Part shown: positions 42,193-51,283 of the stretch, piece after piece
Layout of the letters: each line of letters starts with the position of its first letter
Numbering within the stretch: the first letter of the stretch is position 1
Origin: Goodfellowiella coeruleoviolacea
Lineage (GTDB): Bacteria; Actinomycetota; Actinomycetes; Mycobacteriales; Pseudonocardiaceae
Direction of reading: 5' to 3'
Assembly: GCF_024171785.1 (NCBI RefSeq)
Contig: NZ_JAMTCK010000017.1
Location: forward strand, 156,280 to 220,279
DNA length: 64,000 nt
Notes under the pieces: model-generated
Seen by the model: only the letters and a program-made list of their open reading frames with translations
What the model was told of the DNA's origin: nothing
Database searches by the model: none
Translations under genes and position numbers: made by a program

Positions 42193-43283
42193 CGCTGCCA
42201 CGCCGGGTTCTGCTCGTCGCCGCCCTGGCCGTTGGCACTCTGGCCGTTCACGCCCTGCGCGTTGACGCTCTGTCCGTTGACCACGTGGTCGTTGCCCGCC
42301 TCGGTGTCGGCGTCCTGGTCGGTGCCGACCGGGCCGGTGCTGTCCTGGTCGGTGCCGTTCTCGTCGGCGGTCCGCTGGTCGGCGGGTGTCGGCTCGGTCG
42401 ACCGCGCAACCGGCTGGTCGGCGCTCGCCTCCGGCCGTTCCTCGTTGGGCTCCACGTCCAGGATGGCGTCGTCGTAGACCAGGTCGGCCACGGGCACCGA
42501 CGGCCCGCTCTCCACCTCGACCTCGGAGTGCGCGCCGCAGCCGTACTCGACGTGCACCACGTGCCCGTCGGCCGGGGTCAGCTCGTTGCCGCACACGCCG
42601 AAGGCGGCGCGCAGCGATCCGCCGAGCGGAATGTAGAAGCCGCAGGTGCCGCAGTGCGCGGGCGCGCTGCGGGCCATCTCGCTGTTCGGGCCGAACTCGC
42701 TGTCCCGCCACCGCTCGGCCGCGGTCAGCCGGCCCTGCCTGGACAGCACGTGCACCCGGCCGAGGCCCAGCTCGCGGTTGGCCTCCTCGACCTCGGGGTC
42801 GTCGGCGGCCAGGTAGCTGGGCACCAGCCGCGGGTCCTCCGGCCGCGCCGGCAGCAGGTCGCCGACGCCGAGGTCACCGGCGCGCACCCGCTCGTGCCAC
42901 GGCACCCACTCGGGCGCGATCAACGCGTCCGGGCCGGGCAGCATCACGACCTCGCTGACCGTGACCGGGGTGCCCGGTCCGGCGGTGGCCACGGTCACCG
43001 CCCAGTGCCAGCCCCGGTAGCCGGGGTAGTTGGCGTGGAACAGGTGGGTCGCGGCGTCCGGCCCCTCGGCCTGGACCCCGGCGTGCGCGCCGACCAGCTC
43101 CTCACCGGCCTCCTCCTGGGCCGCCTGCCGCGCGAGGTCGACAGCCGCCGCCAGCACCGGATCGGGCCGCTGGTCGAGGCGTCCGACGTCGTCGGATGGC
43201 TGAGCCTGGTCGAAGCGTCCGTTTCCCTTGGTCGGCGTGGGGGTCACACCTTGAATTGTGCCCCACGTCCCCACCGCCTTCAT
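42189..43283 (-). CDS. DUF3027 domain protein
   Basis: 364 residues. The conserved N-terminal domain has LAAAVDLARQAAQEEAGEELVG, HLFHANYPGYRGWHWAVTVA, and a zinc-ribbon-like Cys set (HCGTCGFYIPLGG, FGVCGNEL, GCGAHSE) typical of DUF3027. The C-terminal 80 residues are an Asp/Asn/Thr/Gln-rich low-complexity tail with NGQ repeats (VNGQSVNAQGVNGQSANGQ). ATG 43283 is the chosen start; GTG 43247 is an alternative. Gene order with sacsin-like, MFS and CspB genes is conserved in many actinobacteria. Confidence 0.85.
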   Translation of the reverse strand: MKAVGTWGTIQGVTPTPTKGNGRFDQAQPSDDVGRLDQRPDPVLAAAVDLARQAAQEEAGEELVGAHAGVQAEGPDAATHLFHANYPGYRGWHWAVTVATAGPGTPVTVSEVVMLPGPDALIAPEWVPWHERVRAGDLGVGDLLPARPEDPRLVPSYLAADDPEVEEANRELGLGRVHVLSRQGRLTAAERWRDSEFGPNSEMARSAPAHCGTCGFYIPLGGSLRAAFGVCGNELTPADGHVVHVEYGCGAHSEVEVESGPSVPVADLVYDDAILDVEPNEERPEASADQPVARSTEPTPADQRTADENGTDQDSTGPVGTDQDADTEAGNDHVVNGQSVNAQGVNGQSANGQGGDEQNPAWQR

Positions 43284-43342
43284 GTACCCACCGCCCCTGC
43301 GCCGGCGGTGTTGGCCCGCGTGGGGCCGGGCTCGGCGGCGGC

Positions 43343-43897
43343 TCAGTGCTCACACTCCCCGTCGCCCGGGGTCAGCGTGGCCCCGCCGGTGAGTCCGATG
43401 TCACTCAGCCCGCCCTGCGGCACCTCCAGCGAGTAGCGGTACGGGCCGGCCGGCGGGTAGACCGGGCACTGGTCGCTGTCCGCGCACGGCTCCATGTCCA
43501 CTGTGGAGACGATCTGGCCGGACGCGTTCAGGTAGGCCAGGGACAGCGGCATGGGCGTGTTGCGCATCCAGAACGCCCCGGTGGTGTCCGAGGCGTACAT
43601 GAACAGCATGCCGTCGTAGCCGTTGAGGTTGGGGTCGGTCACGGTCATCAGGCCGCGCTCGCGCAGCGCGGCGGTGTCGGCCTTCAACAGGCACAGCACC
43701 CGCTCACTGCCGTCCGCCGCCCGCACCACGGCCGGCACCTCGCCGAACGCCGCCAGGTTCTGCACCGACGGCGACTGGCCGGTGCTGGAGTCGGCCCGGT
43801 TCAGGTCCAGCACCAGCACCGCCGACGCCAGCACCGTGACCAGGACCAGCACCGCCAGCACCCAGTGCCCGCGCAGCTCACCCCACCAGCTCCGCAT
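43343..43897 (-). CDS. Membrane-anchored DUF192 protein
   Basis: 184 residues from the ATG at 43897. One N-terminal helix (about 12-32, HWVLAVLVLVTVLASAVLVL). The DUF192 domain covers about 65-180: GERVLCLLKADTAALRERGLM, GYDGMLFMYASDTTGAFWMRNTPMPLSL, IVSTVDMEPC and YRYSLEVPQGG. The Cys in DMEPC plus the next Cys (DQC) could pair outside the cell. Function is unknown. It sits between the DUF3027 gene and the divergent MFS gene. Confidence 0.85.
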   Translation of the reverse strand: MRSWWGELRGHWVLAVLVLVTVLASAVLVLDLNRADSSTGQSPSVQNLAAFGEVPAVVRAADGSERVLCLLKADTAALRERGLMTVTDPNLNGYDGMLFMYASDTTGAFWMRNTPMPLSLAYLNASGQIVSTVDMEPCADSDQCPVYPPAGPYRYSLEVPQGGLSDIGLTGGATLTPGDGECEH

Positions 43898-44203
43898 CCC
43901 GGCCTCCCTCCTCTTCCGCATCCCGGCCCCTGCCTCGGCCCGCGCCCGGCGGGGCCTGTCGTGTTCTGCGGGCTCATGCTGGCAGCGCCGGTCCCGCCCC
44001 GGTTGGGTCGGCTTGCCGTTTCCCCTGTGGGGGATGCCGGGGGGCCGCCGCCACGGACGTGATTACGCGCGGTGGAACGGGGTGGTGCGGCAGGATGAGA
44101 ACCGTGACTCGTTCCGGTTCGACTGACCAGCCCAATGAGGGCCCTCGGCCCCGTCGGGGGTGGAGTGGCGCGAGCCGGAAACGATCATCACGGAGTAATC
44201 ACG
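43898..44203. other. Promoter region between DUF192 and MFS genes
   Basis: A 326-bp divergent gap to the MFS start. The MFS frame is open to 44059 and could begin at an ATG at 44095, but no ribosome binding site supports that. Inverted words GTGATTAC (44058-44065) and GTAATCAC (44195-44202) lie 130 bp apart. No gene is supported. Confidence 0.45.
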
Positions 44204-44227
44204 ATGCGCGGCGGGAGCCGGGCGTGA
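44204..44227 (+). CDS. Possible 7-codon leader peptide before the MFS gene
   Basis: ATG at 44204 with GGAG 8 nt upstream begins the short frame MRGGSRA, whose TGA stop overlaps the MFS GTG start (GTGA). It could couple translation or be chance. Confidence 0.3.
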   Translation: MRGGSRA

Positions 44228-45804
44228 CCCAGTGGCCGCCCGAGCCCGAGCCGGGCGAACCGCGGCAGCGCCCGCAGCACCACCCCCACCCCTCGGCCCC
44301 GGCGGCGCCACCCACCCAGCGCCGGTACCCGTGGGAGGAGGAGCACCGACCCGCCACCCGGCCGCTGCCGCCGACGACCCGACCGCTGCCCGACCCGTCC
44401 GGCGGGGGTGACCAGCCGCCCGGCCTGGCCGAGACCGACGACTTCCGCCGCCCCCGGCTGCCCAGCGGCCCGCCCGCCAAGATCACCGTGACCCGGGTGG
44501 CGGTGTGGCGGAGCCGGCAGCTGAGCCAGCGGGCGGTGCGCCTGTTCCGGCGGGCCGTCCACGCCGACGGGGCCAAGCAGTCCGGCCTGTCCTCGCTCAC
44601 CTACGCGGTGATGCTCAACTACGCCAGCGACGCCACCATGGCCGTGGCACTGGCCAACACCCTGTTCTTCTCCGCGGCCACCGGCGAGAGCCGGGCCAGG
44701 GTGGCGCTCTACCTGCTGATCACGGTGGCGCCGTTCGCGCTGGTCGCGCCGGTGATCGGGCCGGCGCTGGACCGGTTGCAGCGGGGCCGCCGGCTGGCGC
44801 TGGCCGCGTCCTGCGCCGGCCAGGCGCTGCTGTCGGTGGTGATGGCCCTGCACTTCGACGACTGGCTGCTCTACCCGGCGGCGCTGGGCACCATGGTGCT
44901 GTCCAAGTCGTTCAACGTGCTCAAGGCCGCGGTCACGCCCCGGGTGCTGCCCACCGAGATCACCCTGGCCAAGACCAACGCCCGGCTGACCGTGTTCGGC
45001 CTGGCCGCCGGTGGCGTGTTCGGCGCGTTCGGCGCGGGGTTCGCCGGCCTGTTCGGTTCGCCGGGCGCGCTGTGGTTCACTGCGGCGCTGTGCCTGGCCG
45101 ACGCCTGGCTGTGCCTGCGCATCCCAGCGTGGGTGGAGGTCACCGAGGGTGAGGTGCCGGCGTCGCTGCGTGCACACCCGAGCAAGCCCGCCCGGCAGCC
45201 CATGGGCCGGTCGGTGGTGCTGGCGCTGTGGGGCAACGGCACGATCCGCATGCTCACCGGGTTCCTGATGCTGTTCGCCGCGTTCGTGGTGCGGGCGCAG
45301 ACCGAGCAGGAGCCGGTCCGCCAGATGCTGCTGCTCGGGGTGATCGCCGGCGCGGCCGGGGTGGGCAGCTTCCTGGGCAACGCGGTGGGCGCGCGGCTGC
45401 ACTTCGGCAAGCCGGACCAGATGGTGATCGGCTGCGCGTCGCTCGCGCTGGCCAGCACGGTGATCGCCGCGGTCATCCCGGGGGTGGCCACCGCCGCGAT
45501 CGTGGGCTTGGTCGGGGCCACGGCCAGTGCACTCGCCAAGATCAGCCTGGACGCGGTGATCCAGCACGACCTGCCGGACGAGTCCAGGGCGTCGGCGTTC
45601 GGCCGGTCCGAGACGATCCTGCAGCTGGGCTGGGTGTTCGGCGGCGCGATCGGCGTGCTGCTGCCGCCCACCTACTGGCTGGGCTTCACCGTGCTGTCCG
45701 CGCTGCTCGCGCTGGGGTTGACGCAGACAGCGCTGGTGCGAAGGGGCGGCTCGCTGCTGTCGTGGGTGACGCGGATCACCGGGCGACGCCCGGTGAGAGC
45801 CTGA
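44224..45804 (+). CDS. MFS transporter with long cytoplasmic N-terminus
   Basis: 526 residues from the GTG at 44224, with GGGAG 7 nt upstream. Residues 1-110 are Pro/Arg/His-rich and disordered; 12 helices follow from about 120. It matches the long MFS exporter found beside DUF3027 in actinobacteria (LTYAVMLNYASDATMAVALANTLF; FGLAAGGVFGAFGAGFAGL). Substrate unknown. Its last 39 bp and stop codon are the first unit of a four-copy tandem repeat, so the C-terminus (GRRPVRA) is made of repeat DNA. Confidence 0.82.
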   Translation: MTQWPPEPEPGEPRQRPQHHPHPSAPAAPPTQRRYPWEEEHRPATRPLPPTTRPLPDPSGGGDQPPGLAETDDFRRPRLPSGPPAKITVTRVAVWRSRQLSQRAVRLFRRAVHADGAKQSGLSSLTYAVMLNYASDATMAVALANTLFFSAATGESRARVALYLLITVAPFALVAPVIGPALDRLQRGRRLALAASCAGQALLSVVMALHFDDWLLYPAALGTMVLSKSFNVLKAAVTPRVLPTEITLAKTNARLTVFGLAAGGVFGAFGAGFAGLFGSPGALWFTAALCLADAWLCLRIPAWVEVTEGEVPASLRAHPSKPARQPMGRSVVLALWGNGTIRMLTGFLMLFAAFVVRAQTEQEPVRQMLLLGVIAGAAGVGSFLGNAVGARLHFGKPDQMVIGCASLALASTVIAAVIPGVATAAIVGLVGATASALAKISLDAVIQHDLPDESRASAFGRSETILQLGWVFGGAIGVLLPPTYWLGFTVLSALLALGLTQTALVRRGGSLLSWVTRITGRRPVRA

Positions 45805-45923
45805 TCGACTCGGATCACCGCGCGACGCGCGGTGCGAGCCTGATTGACACAGGTCACCGGGCGGCGCGCGGTGCGAGCCTGATCGACACAGGTCACCGGG
45901 CGGCGCGCGGTGCGAGCCTGATC
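45768..45923. repeat. Four tandem 39-bp units covering the MFS stop codon
   Basis: Units at 45768-45806, 45807-45845, 45846-45884 and 45885-45923; the last two are identical. Each contains a small hairpin (in unit 2 a perfect 7-bp stem, ACCGCGC-GAC-GCGCGGT). Repeated hairpins could act as a terminator series. Confidence 0.85.
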
Positions 45924-45981
45924 AACGTTGGCGGCCGGTCGGCGGCGACCGGCTGACCGGCACCACGTACGCTCGGGCGTC

Positions 45982-46467
45982 GTGCGCCGAGTTCTGCCGT
46001 TGTTGTTCTCCGCTGCCGGGCTGGTGCTGGTGGCTGGTTGCGCTGCCGCGCCGCTGCCTGAGGTCACCTTCTACGCCGCGGGCACCACCATCACCGTGCA
46101 CCCCACCCAGCACTGCGACGTGAAGGTGGAGCAGTGCGCGGCCCCCGATCCCAACGCCGAGGGCCGGCTGCGGGTGCCGGCCGGCCGGCCGTTGCAGATC
46201 TCGGTGCCGGCCGAGGTGGCGCAGGCCCCGTGGCAGGTGGTGTTCAGCTACCACGACGCCAACGGCACACCCCAGCCGGACTCGCGCAGTGACGTGTTCC
46301 CGGCTGGTGAGCGGTACGCCTACACGCTGACCCTGCCCAACCCCACCGACCAGCTGGACACCGTTGAGGTGCACCAGTACGGGGCGGCCGTGCAGGTGAG
46401 CGAGACCGGTGAGGCGGAGTTCCTGACCCGGTCCACCTGGGTGCTGTCCGTCACCGACCAGCGCTGA
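45982..46467 (+). CDS. DUF2771 family lipoprotein
   Basis: 161 residues from a GTG at 45982. Lipoprotein signal with lipobox LVAGC (Cys about 21). The DUF2771 pattern follows: PLPEVTFYAAGTTITVHPTQHCDV, LRVPAGRPLQISVPAEVAQAPWQVVFSY and RYAYTLTLP. Beta-rich, anchored outside the membrane; function unknown. Conserved neighbour of CspB in actinobacteria, and convergent with it here. Confidence 0.8.
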   Translation: MRRVLPLLFSAAGLVLVAGCAAAPLPEVTFYAAGTTITVHPTQHCDVKVEQCAAPDPNAEGRLRVPAGRPLQISVPAEVAQAPWQVVFSYHDANGTPQPDSRSDVFPAGERYAYTLTLPNPTDQLDTVEVHQYGAAVQVSETGEAEFLTRSTWVLSVTDQR

Positions 46468-46478
46468 TCCACCGGAAG

Positions 46479-46512
46479 CGGGCTGGTGGCGCCGGCGGGC
46501 ACCACCAGCCCG
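46479..46512. terminator. Bidirectional terminator between DUF2771 and cspB
   Basis: 11-bp perfect stem (46479-46489 with 46502-46512), loop of 12 nt, in the 73-bp gap between convergent stops. Confidence 0.65.
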
Positions 46513-46540
46513 GTGCTCCTGGGCGGCCGGGGAGTTCGGG

Positions 46541-46927
46541 TTACGGGTCCAGCTCGCGGGCGACCGCGCGCACCACTTCGGCGATGCGCTTGGTGGCCTT
46601 GCGGTCGGGGTAGCGGCCCCGGCGCAGGTCGGGCTGGACCTTGGCCTCCAGCAGCTTGATCATGTCCTCGATCAGGCCGTGCAGTTCCTCGGCCGGTCGC
46701 CTGCGGGCCTCGGCCACCGAAGGCGGCGGGTCGAGCAGCCGCACCGACAGGGCCTGCGGACCGCGCCGGCCCTCGGCCATGCCGAACTCGATGCGCTGGC
46801 CGGCCTTGAGCGCCTGAACTCCCGGCGGCAACGCGGAAGCCCGGACGTAGACGTCCTCGCCACCGTCCTGGGTGACGAAGCCAAATCCCTTATCCGAGTC
46901 GTACCATTTGACCCTGCCGGTCGGCAC
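46541..46927 (-). CDS. cspB: Cold-shock domain protein, long CspB type
   Basis: 128 residues from GTG 46927 (PTGRVKWYD); a GTG 9 bp upstream is also possible. Residues 1-67 are a cold-shock domain with RNP1 KGFGFV and RNP2-like DVYVRAS. The C-terminal extension ([42 protein letters not shown]) matches mycobacterial CspB (Rv0871) in order and length. It binds single-stranded nucleic acids; the extension's function is unknown. Confidence 0.9.
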   Translation of the reverse strand: MPTGRVKWYDSDKGFGFVTQDGGEDVYVRASALPPGVQALKAGQRIEFGMAEGRRGPQALSVRLLDPPPSVAEARRRPAEELHGLIEDMIKLLEAKVQPDLRRGRYPDRKATKRIAEVVRAVARELDP

Positions 46928-47158
46928 TGTGCTCACCGTTCCCTTGTCGACGCTGTCTCGCCATGCCCGACGGGCCCGCGCTGTCAGCCGCAGATCCTCC
47001 GCACGACGAACGCGCCCCAGGCGTACCCAGGACGCGTGTTGTCCAGAGTAGCGAGAACAGCAGGACGGATCACCTCAACATTCACCTGCCGTCCGCCTCC
47101 CCCTCGCCCACCAGCCATTTTCCCCTCAGCCCGAGGTGGGGCACCTACACTGGGGAGC

Positions 47159-47401
47159 ATGGCCACGCCCCAGGACGCTCCCCGCCGCACCACCCCGCTG
47201 CTGCCGCTGGCGGTGGCGCTGTTCGCGCTCGGCCTGCTGGCCGTGGGCGCGGTGTTCGTGCTGTTCGCGACGGGTCACGAGAACCTGCCGGTGTGGCTGA
47301 ACCTGGCCTGCACGCTGGCGCCGATCGGCCTGGCCGTGGGGGTGGCCGGCGCGGTCCGCGACGGTCGCGCGAGCGCGGCCGCCCGCGCCAGGCAGCACTG
47401 A
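47159..47401 (+). CDS. Small two-helix membrane protein
   Basis: 80 residues. Two membrane helices (about 13-37 and 45-65) with a short loop (TGHENLPVWLN) and basic ends. No family recognised. A TACACT hexamer 16 bp before the ATG may be the -10 box, making the mRNA nearly leaderless. It is divergent from cspB. Confidence 0.65.
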   Translation: MATPQDAPRRTTPLLPLAVALFALGLLAVGAVFVLFATGHENLPVWLNLACTLAPIGLAVGVAGAVRDGRASAAARARQH

Positions 47402-47462
47402 TCCCGTCAGACACTGCTGGCGGTTGTCGGGCTGACCGGGTGGTGGCCGGTGCGCCGGGGGT

Positions 47463-48083
47463 TCAGCCGTGCAGCCGGTCGTGGTGCGCGCGCAGCCACT
47501 CGGGGAACTCGGTGAGGTCGGTCAGCACCACGCCAGCGCCGGCCTCGGCCAGCTCGTCGGCGGTGCACGGGCCGGTGGCCACGGCGACCGACTCGGCGCC
47601 GGCGGCCCGGGCGCCCAGCACATCACCCACGTGGTCGCCGACGTACACCCGCGCGCCGTGGTCGCGCAGGGCCTGGGCCTTGCCCGCGGCCCACAGCTCG
47701 CCGTAGAGGTGGTCGACCTCCCAGCCCAGCGCCTTCAGGTGGCGTGCGGCGTTGGCCCGGTACTTGCCGGTGACCACCACGGTCTGCCCACCCAGGTCGC
47801 GCACGGCCGCCAGGGCGTCCACCGCGCCAGGCATGGCCACGGTCGAGGGGATCACCACCTCCGGGTACAGCGCGCGGAACCGGTCCACCAGCTCGGGGAT
47901 GTGCTCCTCGGGCACGCCGTAGGCCCGGTAGGCGTGGTCCAGGGGCGGGCCGAGGTTGGCCGCGAAGTGGTCGCCGTCCAGTGGGAACCCGGTCTGCTCG
48001 GCCAGCAGGTACATGATCCGTGCCATGCCCGGTCTGGCGTCGATGAGCGTCATGTCGAGGTCGAATCCCACGGTCAGCGGCAC
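47463..48083 (-). CDS. HAD family phosphatase (HAD-1A, phosphoglycolate phosphatase-like)
   Basis: 206 residues. Motif I FDLDMTLID (about 7-15; nucleophile Asp8 and acid Asp10), helical cap (about 20-85), motif II VVVTGK, motif III Lys and motif IV YVGDHVGDVLGARAAG. Hydrolyses a small phosphate ester; substrate unknown. GTG start 48083. It is divergent from the TetR/R2lox pair. Confidence 0.88.
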   Translation of the reverse strand: MPLTVGFDLDMTLIDARPGMARIMYLLAEQTGFPLDGDHFAANLGPPLDHAYRAYGVPEEHIPELVDRFRALYPEVVIPSTVAMPGAVDALAAVRDLGGQTVVVTGKYRANAARHLKALGWEVDHLYGELWAAGKAQALRDHGARVYVGDHVGDVLGARAAGAESVAVATGPCTADELAEAGAGVVLTDLTEFPEWLRAHHDRLHG

Positions 48084-48165
48084 GCCGGCAGCCTATGCGA
48101 CTTGACACGTCGGTGGGATCCGTCCAGGTGATTGACAAATCCGGTGGATATGTAAAGCTGCCGGT

Positions 48166-48816
48166 GTGGATCAGGTCACACCCTTCGCGCACCGGATGAA
48201 GGCCTCGCTCCGGGAAGAACTGTTGGACGCGACCGCCGAACTGGTCGCCACGCTGGGCTTCCGCAAGCTGCGCGTGGCCGACGTGGCCGAGGCCGCCGGG
48301 GTGAGCAGGCAGACCGTCTACAACGAGTTCGGCAACAAGGAATCCCTGGTCCAGGCGATGGCCCTGCGCATGACCGCCGACTTCCTCACCGGCATCAGCG
48401 CCCGCATGGACCAGGCCAGCACCCCGGTCGAGGCGGCCAGCGCGGCCGTGCGGTTCGTGCTCGACCACGCCGCCGACAACCGGGTGATCGCCTCGGCGCT
48501 GACCGGCTCGGACGCCGAGGACCTGCTGCCGTTCCTCACCACCCGCGGCCGGCCGGTGTTCGAGGCGGCCATCGACGTGGTGCGGCGGCACATCCACCAG
48601 CGCCTGCCCGACCTGCCCGAGCAGCGGGCCCGGCTGGTCGCCGTCACCGCCGTCCGCCTGGTGGTCAGCCACCTGCTCACCCCGAGCGGGCCGGCCCAGC
48701 AGGCGGCGGCGGAGGTCACCGAGGTGGTGGCGGCCCTGCTCGGCCCGGCCGCCACCCGACCAGCACCGCCAGCACCGCTTCCGGAACACCCCCATCCCCC
48801 GAAGGAGCAGGGATGA
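48166..48816 (+). CDS. TetR family regulator upstream of R2lox
   Basis: 216 residues. HTH of TetR type: [40 protein letters not shown] (about 19-58). A helical ligand domain follows ([16 protein letters not shown] onward). Overlap of its stop with the R2lox ATG shows one transcript. The TetR + R2lox order is also found in mycobacteria (Rv0232-Rv0233). A TATGTA hexamer 12 bp before GTG 48166 suggests a short leader. Confidence 0.85.
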   Translation: MDQVTPFAHRMKASLREELLDATAELVATLGFRKLRVADVAEAAGVSRQTVYNEFGNKESLVQAMALRMTADFLTGISARMDQASTPVEAASAAVRFVLDHAADNRVIASALTGSDAEDLLPFLTTRGRPVFEAAIDVVRRHIHQRLPDLPEQRARLVAVTAVRLVVSHLLTPSGPAQQAAAEVTEVVAALLGPAATRPAPPAPLPEHPHPPKEQG

Positions 48817-49802
48817 CCAACAGCACCGTGCACCGGACCGGCTTCCACTCACTCCGCCCAGGCGGCCTGAACTGGGACTCACTCCCGCTGCGCCTGTTCA
48901 TCAAGGGCAACGCCAAGGCGTGGAACCCCTGGGACATCGACTTCTCCGGGGACGCCGAGGACTGGCGGCAGCTGAGCGAGGCGGAGCGGCGCAGCGCCGG
49001 CGTGCTCGCCGCCATGTTCATCGCCGGCGAGGAGGCGGTGACCGAGGACATCCAGCCGTTCCTGCGGGCGATGGCCGCCGAGGGCCGGATCGGCGACGAG
49101 ATGTACCTGACGCAGTTCGCCTACGAGGAGGCCAAGCACACCGCGGTGTTCCGGCTCTGGCTCGACGCCGTGGACCTCACCGACGACCTGCACTTCTACG
49201 TGGTCAAGAACCCCAGCTACCGGACGATCCTGTCCGAGCTGCTGCCCGAGGCGCTGGACCGGCTCAACCGCGACCCCAGCCCGGCCAACCAGATCCGCGC
49301 CAGCGTCACCTACAACCACGTGGTCGAGGGCACGCTCGCGCTCACCGGCTACTACACGCTGAACAAGTTATCCACGCTGCGCGGGGTCTTCCCGGGCGTG
49401 CGCGAGCTGGTCCGGCGGATCGGCGACGACGAGCGCCGGCACATGGCCTGGGGCACGTTCACCTGCCGCCGGCACGTGGCCGCGGACGAGGCGAACTGGG
49501 CGGTGGTCGAGGAGACCATGACCGAGCTGCTGCCGCACGCGCTGGGCGCGGTGCAGTTCGCCAACCAGAAGTACAACGCCCCCGAGTTCGGCATCGACCT
49601 GGACGAGCTGGTCGGCTACGCCGCGTCCCGGGCGCAGCGCCGGCTCGGCGCGATCGAGTCGGCCAGGGGGGTGCCGGTGGAGCAGATCGACCTGGACTAC
49701 TCGCCGGAGCGGCTGGAGGACGAGTTCGGCGCCGAGGACGCCGCCGCCATGGCCGCGGCCGCCGAGTACGCCGCCGGCGAGCGCGGGGAGGCGGTGGGGT
49801 GA
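48813..49802 (+). CDS. R2-like ligand-binding oxidase (R2lox), Mn/Fe type
   Basis: 329 residues, ferritin-like fold. All six metal ligands of R2lox are present: Glu73 (GEEAV), Glu106 and His109 (EEAKH), Glu172 (VVEG), Glu207 and His210 (DDERRH). The Val-Tyr ether crosslink pair is also present: Val76 and Tyr167 (VTYNH). R2lox assembles a Mn/Fe site and binds a long-chain fatty acid; its oxidation substrate is unknown. It is not a ribonucleotide reductase subunit, as the radical-transfer tail is missing. The C-terminus is Ala/Glu-rich. Confidence 0.92.
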   Translation: MTNSTVHRTGFHSLRPGGLNWDSLPLRLFIKGNAKAWNPWDIDFSGDAEDWRQLSEAERRSAGVLAAMFIAGEEAVTEDIQPFLRAMAAEGRIGDEMYLTQFAYEEAKHTAVFRLWLDAVDLTDDLHFYVVKNPSYRTILSELLPEALDRLNRDPSPANQIRASVTYNHVVEGTLALTGYYTLNKLSTLRGVFPGVRELVRRIGDDERRHMAWGTFTCRRHVAADEANWAVVEETMTELLPHALGAVQFANQKYNAPEFGIDLDELVGYAASRAQRRLGAIESARGVPVEQIDLDYSPERLEDEFGAEDAAAMAAAAEYAAGERGEAVG

Positions 49803-49918
49803 GCACGCGGGGGGTTGGCACGCGCTCCCCCGGGCATCCCCCATCCACGTCGTTGGGCTGACCGGCGCAGAAACTCACCACCCACGCCGGCCCGCCGTGC
49901 TGCACGATGAGGCCAGCC

Positions 49919-49948
49919 CAGGCGTACTCATCCAGTCAGGCGTACTCA
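49919..49948. promoter_or_regulatory. Direct repeat upstream of the NRAMP gene
   Basis: CAGGCGTACTCA occurs at 49919-49930 and 49937-49948, period 18 bp. It ends 15 bp before the start codon, overlapping the likely promoter or leader. Confidence 0.5.
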
Positions 49949-49963
49949 CCGGGGAGGGTGAGC

Positions 49964-51217
49964 GTGTCGATCGACCAGGCCGGCCGCGCGTCCCGGCCCC
50001 CCGTTGGCCGGCTGCGGTCCGGCCTGGCCCTGCTCGGGCCGGCGTTCGTGGCGGCCATCGCCTACGTGGACCCCGGCAACGTGGCCACCAACACCTCGGC
50101 CGGCGCCCAGTACGGGTACCTGCTGGTCTGGGTGTTGGTGGTGGCCAACGTGATGGCCGGGCTGGTGCAGTACCTGTCCGCCAAGCTGGGTCTGGTCACC
50201 GGGCGGTCACTGCCCGAGGTGCTGCGGACGACCCTGCGCCGGCCGGCCCGGCTGGCCTACTGGGCGCAGGCCGAGGTGGTGGCGATGGCCACCGACCTGG
50301 CCGAGGTGCTGGGCGGTGCCATCGCCCTCTACCTGCTGTTCGACCTGCCGCTGCTGGTCGGTGGGCTGATCACCGGCCTGGTGTCCACCGGCCTGCTGCT
50401 GGTGCAGGACCGGCGCGGGCAGCGGCCGTTCGAGCGGGTGGTGACCGGGCTGCTGCTGGTGATCGCCATCGGGTTCGCCGCCGGCCTGCTGGTGGCCCCA
50501 CCCGCGCCGGGCGAGGCCCTGGCCGGGCTGCTGCCCGCGTTCGCCGGTTCGGACAGCCTGCTGCTGGCCACCGGCATGCTGGGTGCCACGGTCATGCCGC
50601 ACGCGGTGTACCTGCACTCGGCGCTGGCCAGGGACCGGCACGGGCAACCGGCCGAGGGGCCGGCGCGCGACCGGCTGTTGACCGCGACCCGGTTCGACGT
50701 GGGCACGGCCATGCTGCTGGCCGGCGCGGTGAACATGGCCATGCTGCTGCTGGCCGCCAGCGGCCTGCGCGGGGTGCCCGGCGCCGGCGACGACCTGGTC
50801 GGCGTGCACGCGGCCATCGAGCACACCCTGGGCTGGGGCGTGGCCCTGCTGTTCGCCATCGGCCTGCTGGCCTCGGGCTTCGCCTCCACGTCGGTGGGCT
50901 GCTACGCGGGCGCGGTGGTGATGGCCGGGCTGCTGCGGGTGCGGGTGCCGCTGCTGGTGCGGCGGCTGCTCACGCTGCTGCCGGCACTGGTGGTGCTGGC
51001 CCTGGGGGTTGATCCGACCTGGTCACTGGTGCTGTCCCAGGTGGTGTTGTCCTTCGGCATCCCGTTCGCGCTGGTGCCGCTGGTGGTGCTGACCGCGCGG
51101 CGCGACCTGATGGGCTCGGCCGTCAACCACCGGGCGACCACGGTGGCCGCCGTGCTGGTGGCGGGCGCGGTGACGCTGCTCAACCTGACCCTGGTCTACC
51201 TGACGCTGGCCGGCTGA
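49964..51217 (+). CDS. NRAMP family divalent metal transporter (Mn/Fe)
   Basis: 417 residues, 11 helices. The DPGN motif (YVDPGNVATNTSAG, about 37-50; Asp and Asn are metal ligands) and MPHAVYLHSA (about 204-213; metal-binding Met-Pro-His motif) are both intact. GTG 49964 is selected by the GGGGAGG ribosome binding site 6 nt away; another GTG at 49958 is adjacent. Imports Mn2+ or Fe2+ with protons. The upstream direct repeat may mediate metal control. Confidence 0.92.
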   Translation: MSIDQAGRASRPPVGRLRSGLALLGPAFVAAIAYVDPGNVATNTSAGAQYGYLLVWVLVVANVMAGLVQYLSAKLGLVTGRSLPEVLRTTLRRPARLAYWAQAEVVAMATDLAEVLGGAIALYLLFDLPLLVGGLITGLVSTGLLLVQDRRGQRPFERVVTGLLLVIAIGFAAGLLVAPPAPGEALAGLLPAFAGSDSLLLATGMLGATVMPHAVYLHSALARDRHGQPAEGPARDRLLTATRFDVGTAMLLAGAVNMAMLLLAASGLRGVPGAGDDLVGVHAAIEHTLGWGVALLFAIGLLASGFASTSVGCYAGAVVMAGLLRVRVPLLVRRLLTLLPALVVLALGVDPTWSLVLSQVVLSFGIPFALVPLVVLTARRDLMGSAVNHRATTVAAVLVAGAVTLLNLTLVYLTLAG

Positions 51218-51283
51218 GGGCCGGGGGCGCGGTCCGGGAAATCCCCGATGCCCGGGTTCCGGCCAGCCGGGCAGGATGGTCGC

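Noticed and set aside
39031..43283. Sacsin-like ATPase and DUF3027 as an anti-phage system
   Set aside because: The order with MFS, DUF2771 and CspB is a conserved core arrangement in actinobacteria, and no nuclease or other effector is attached.
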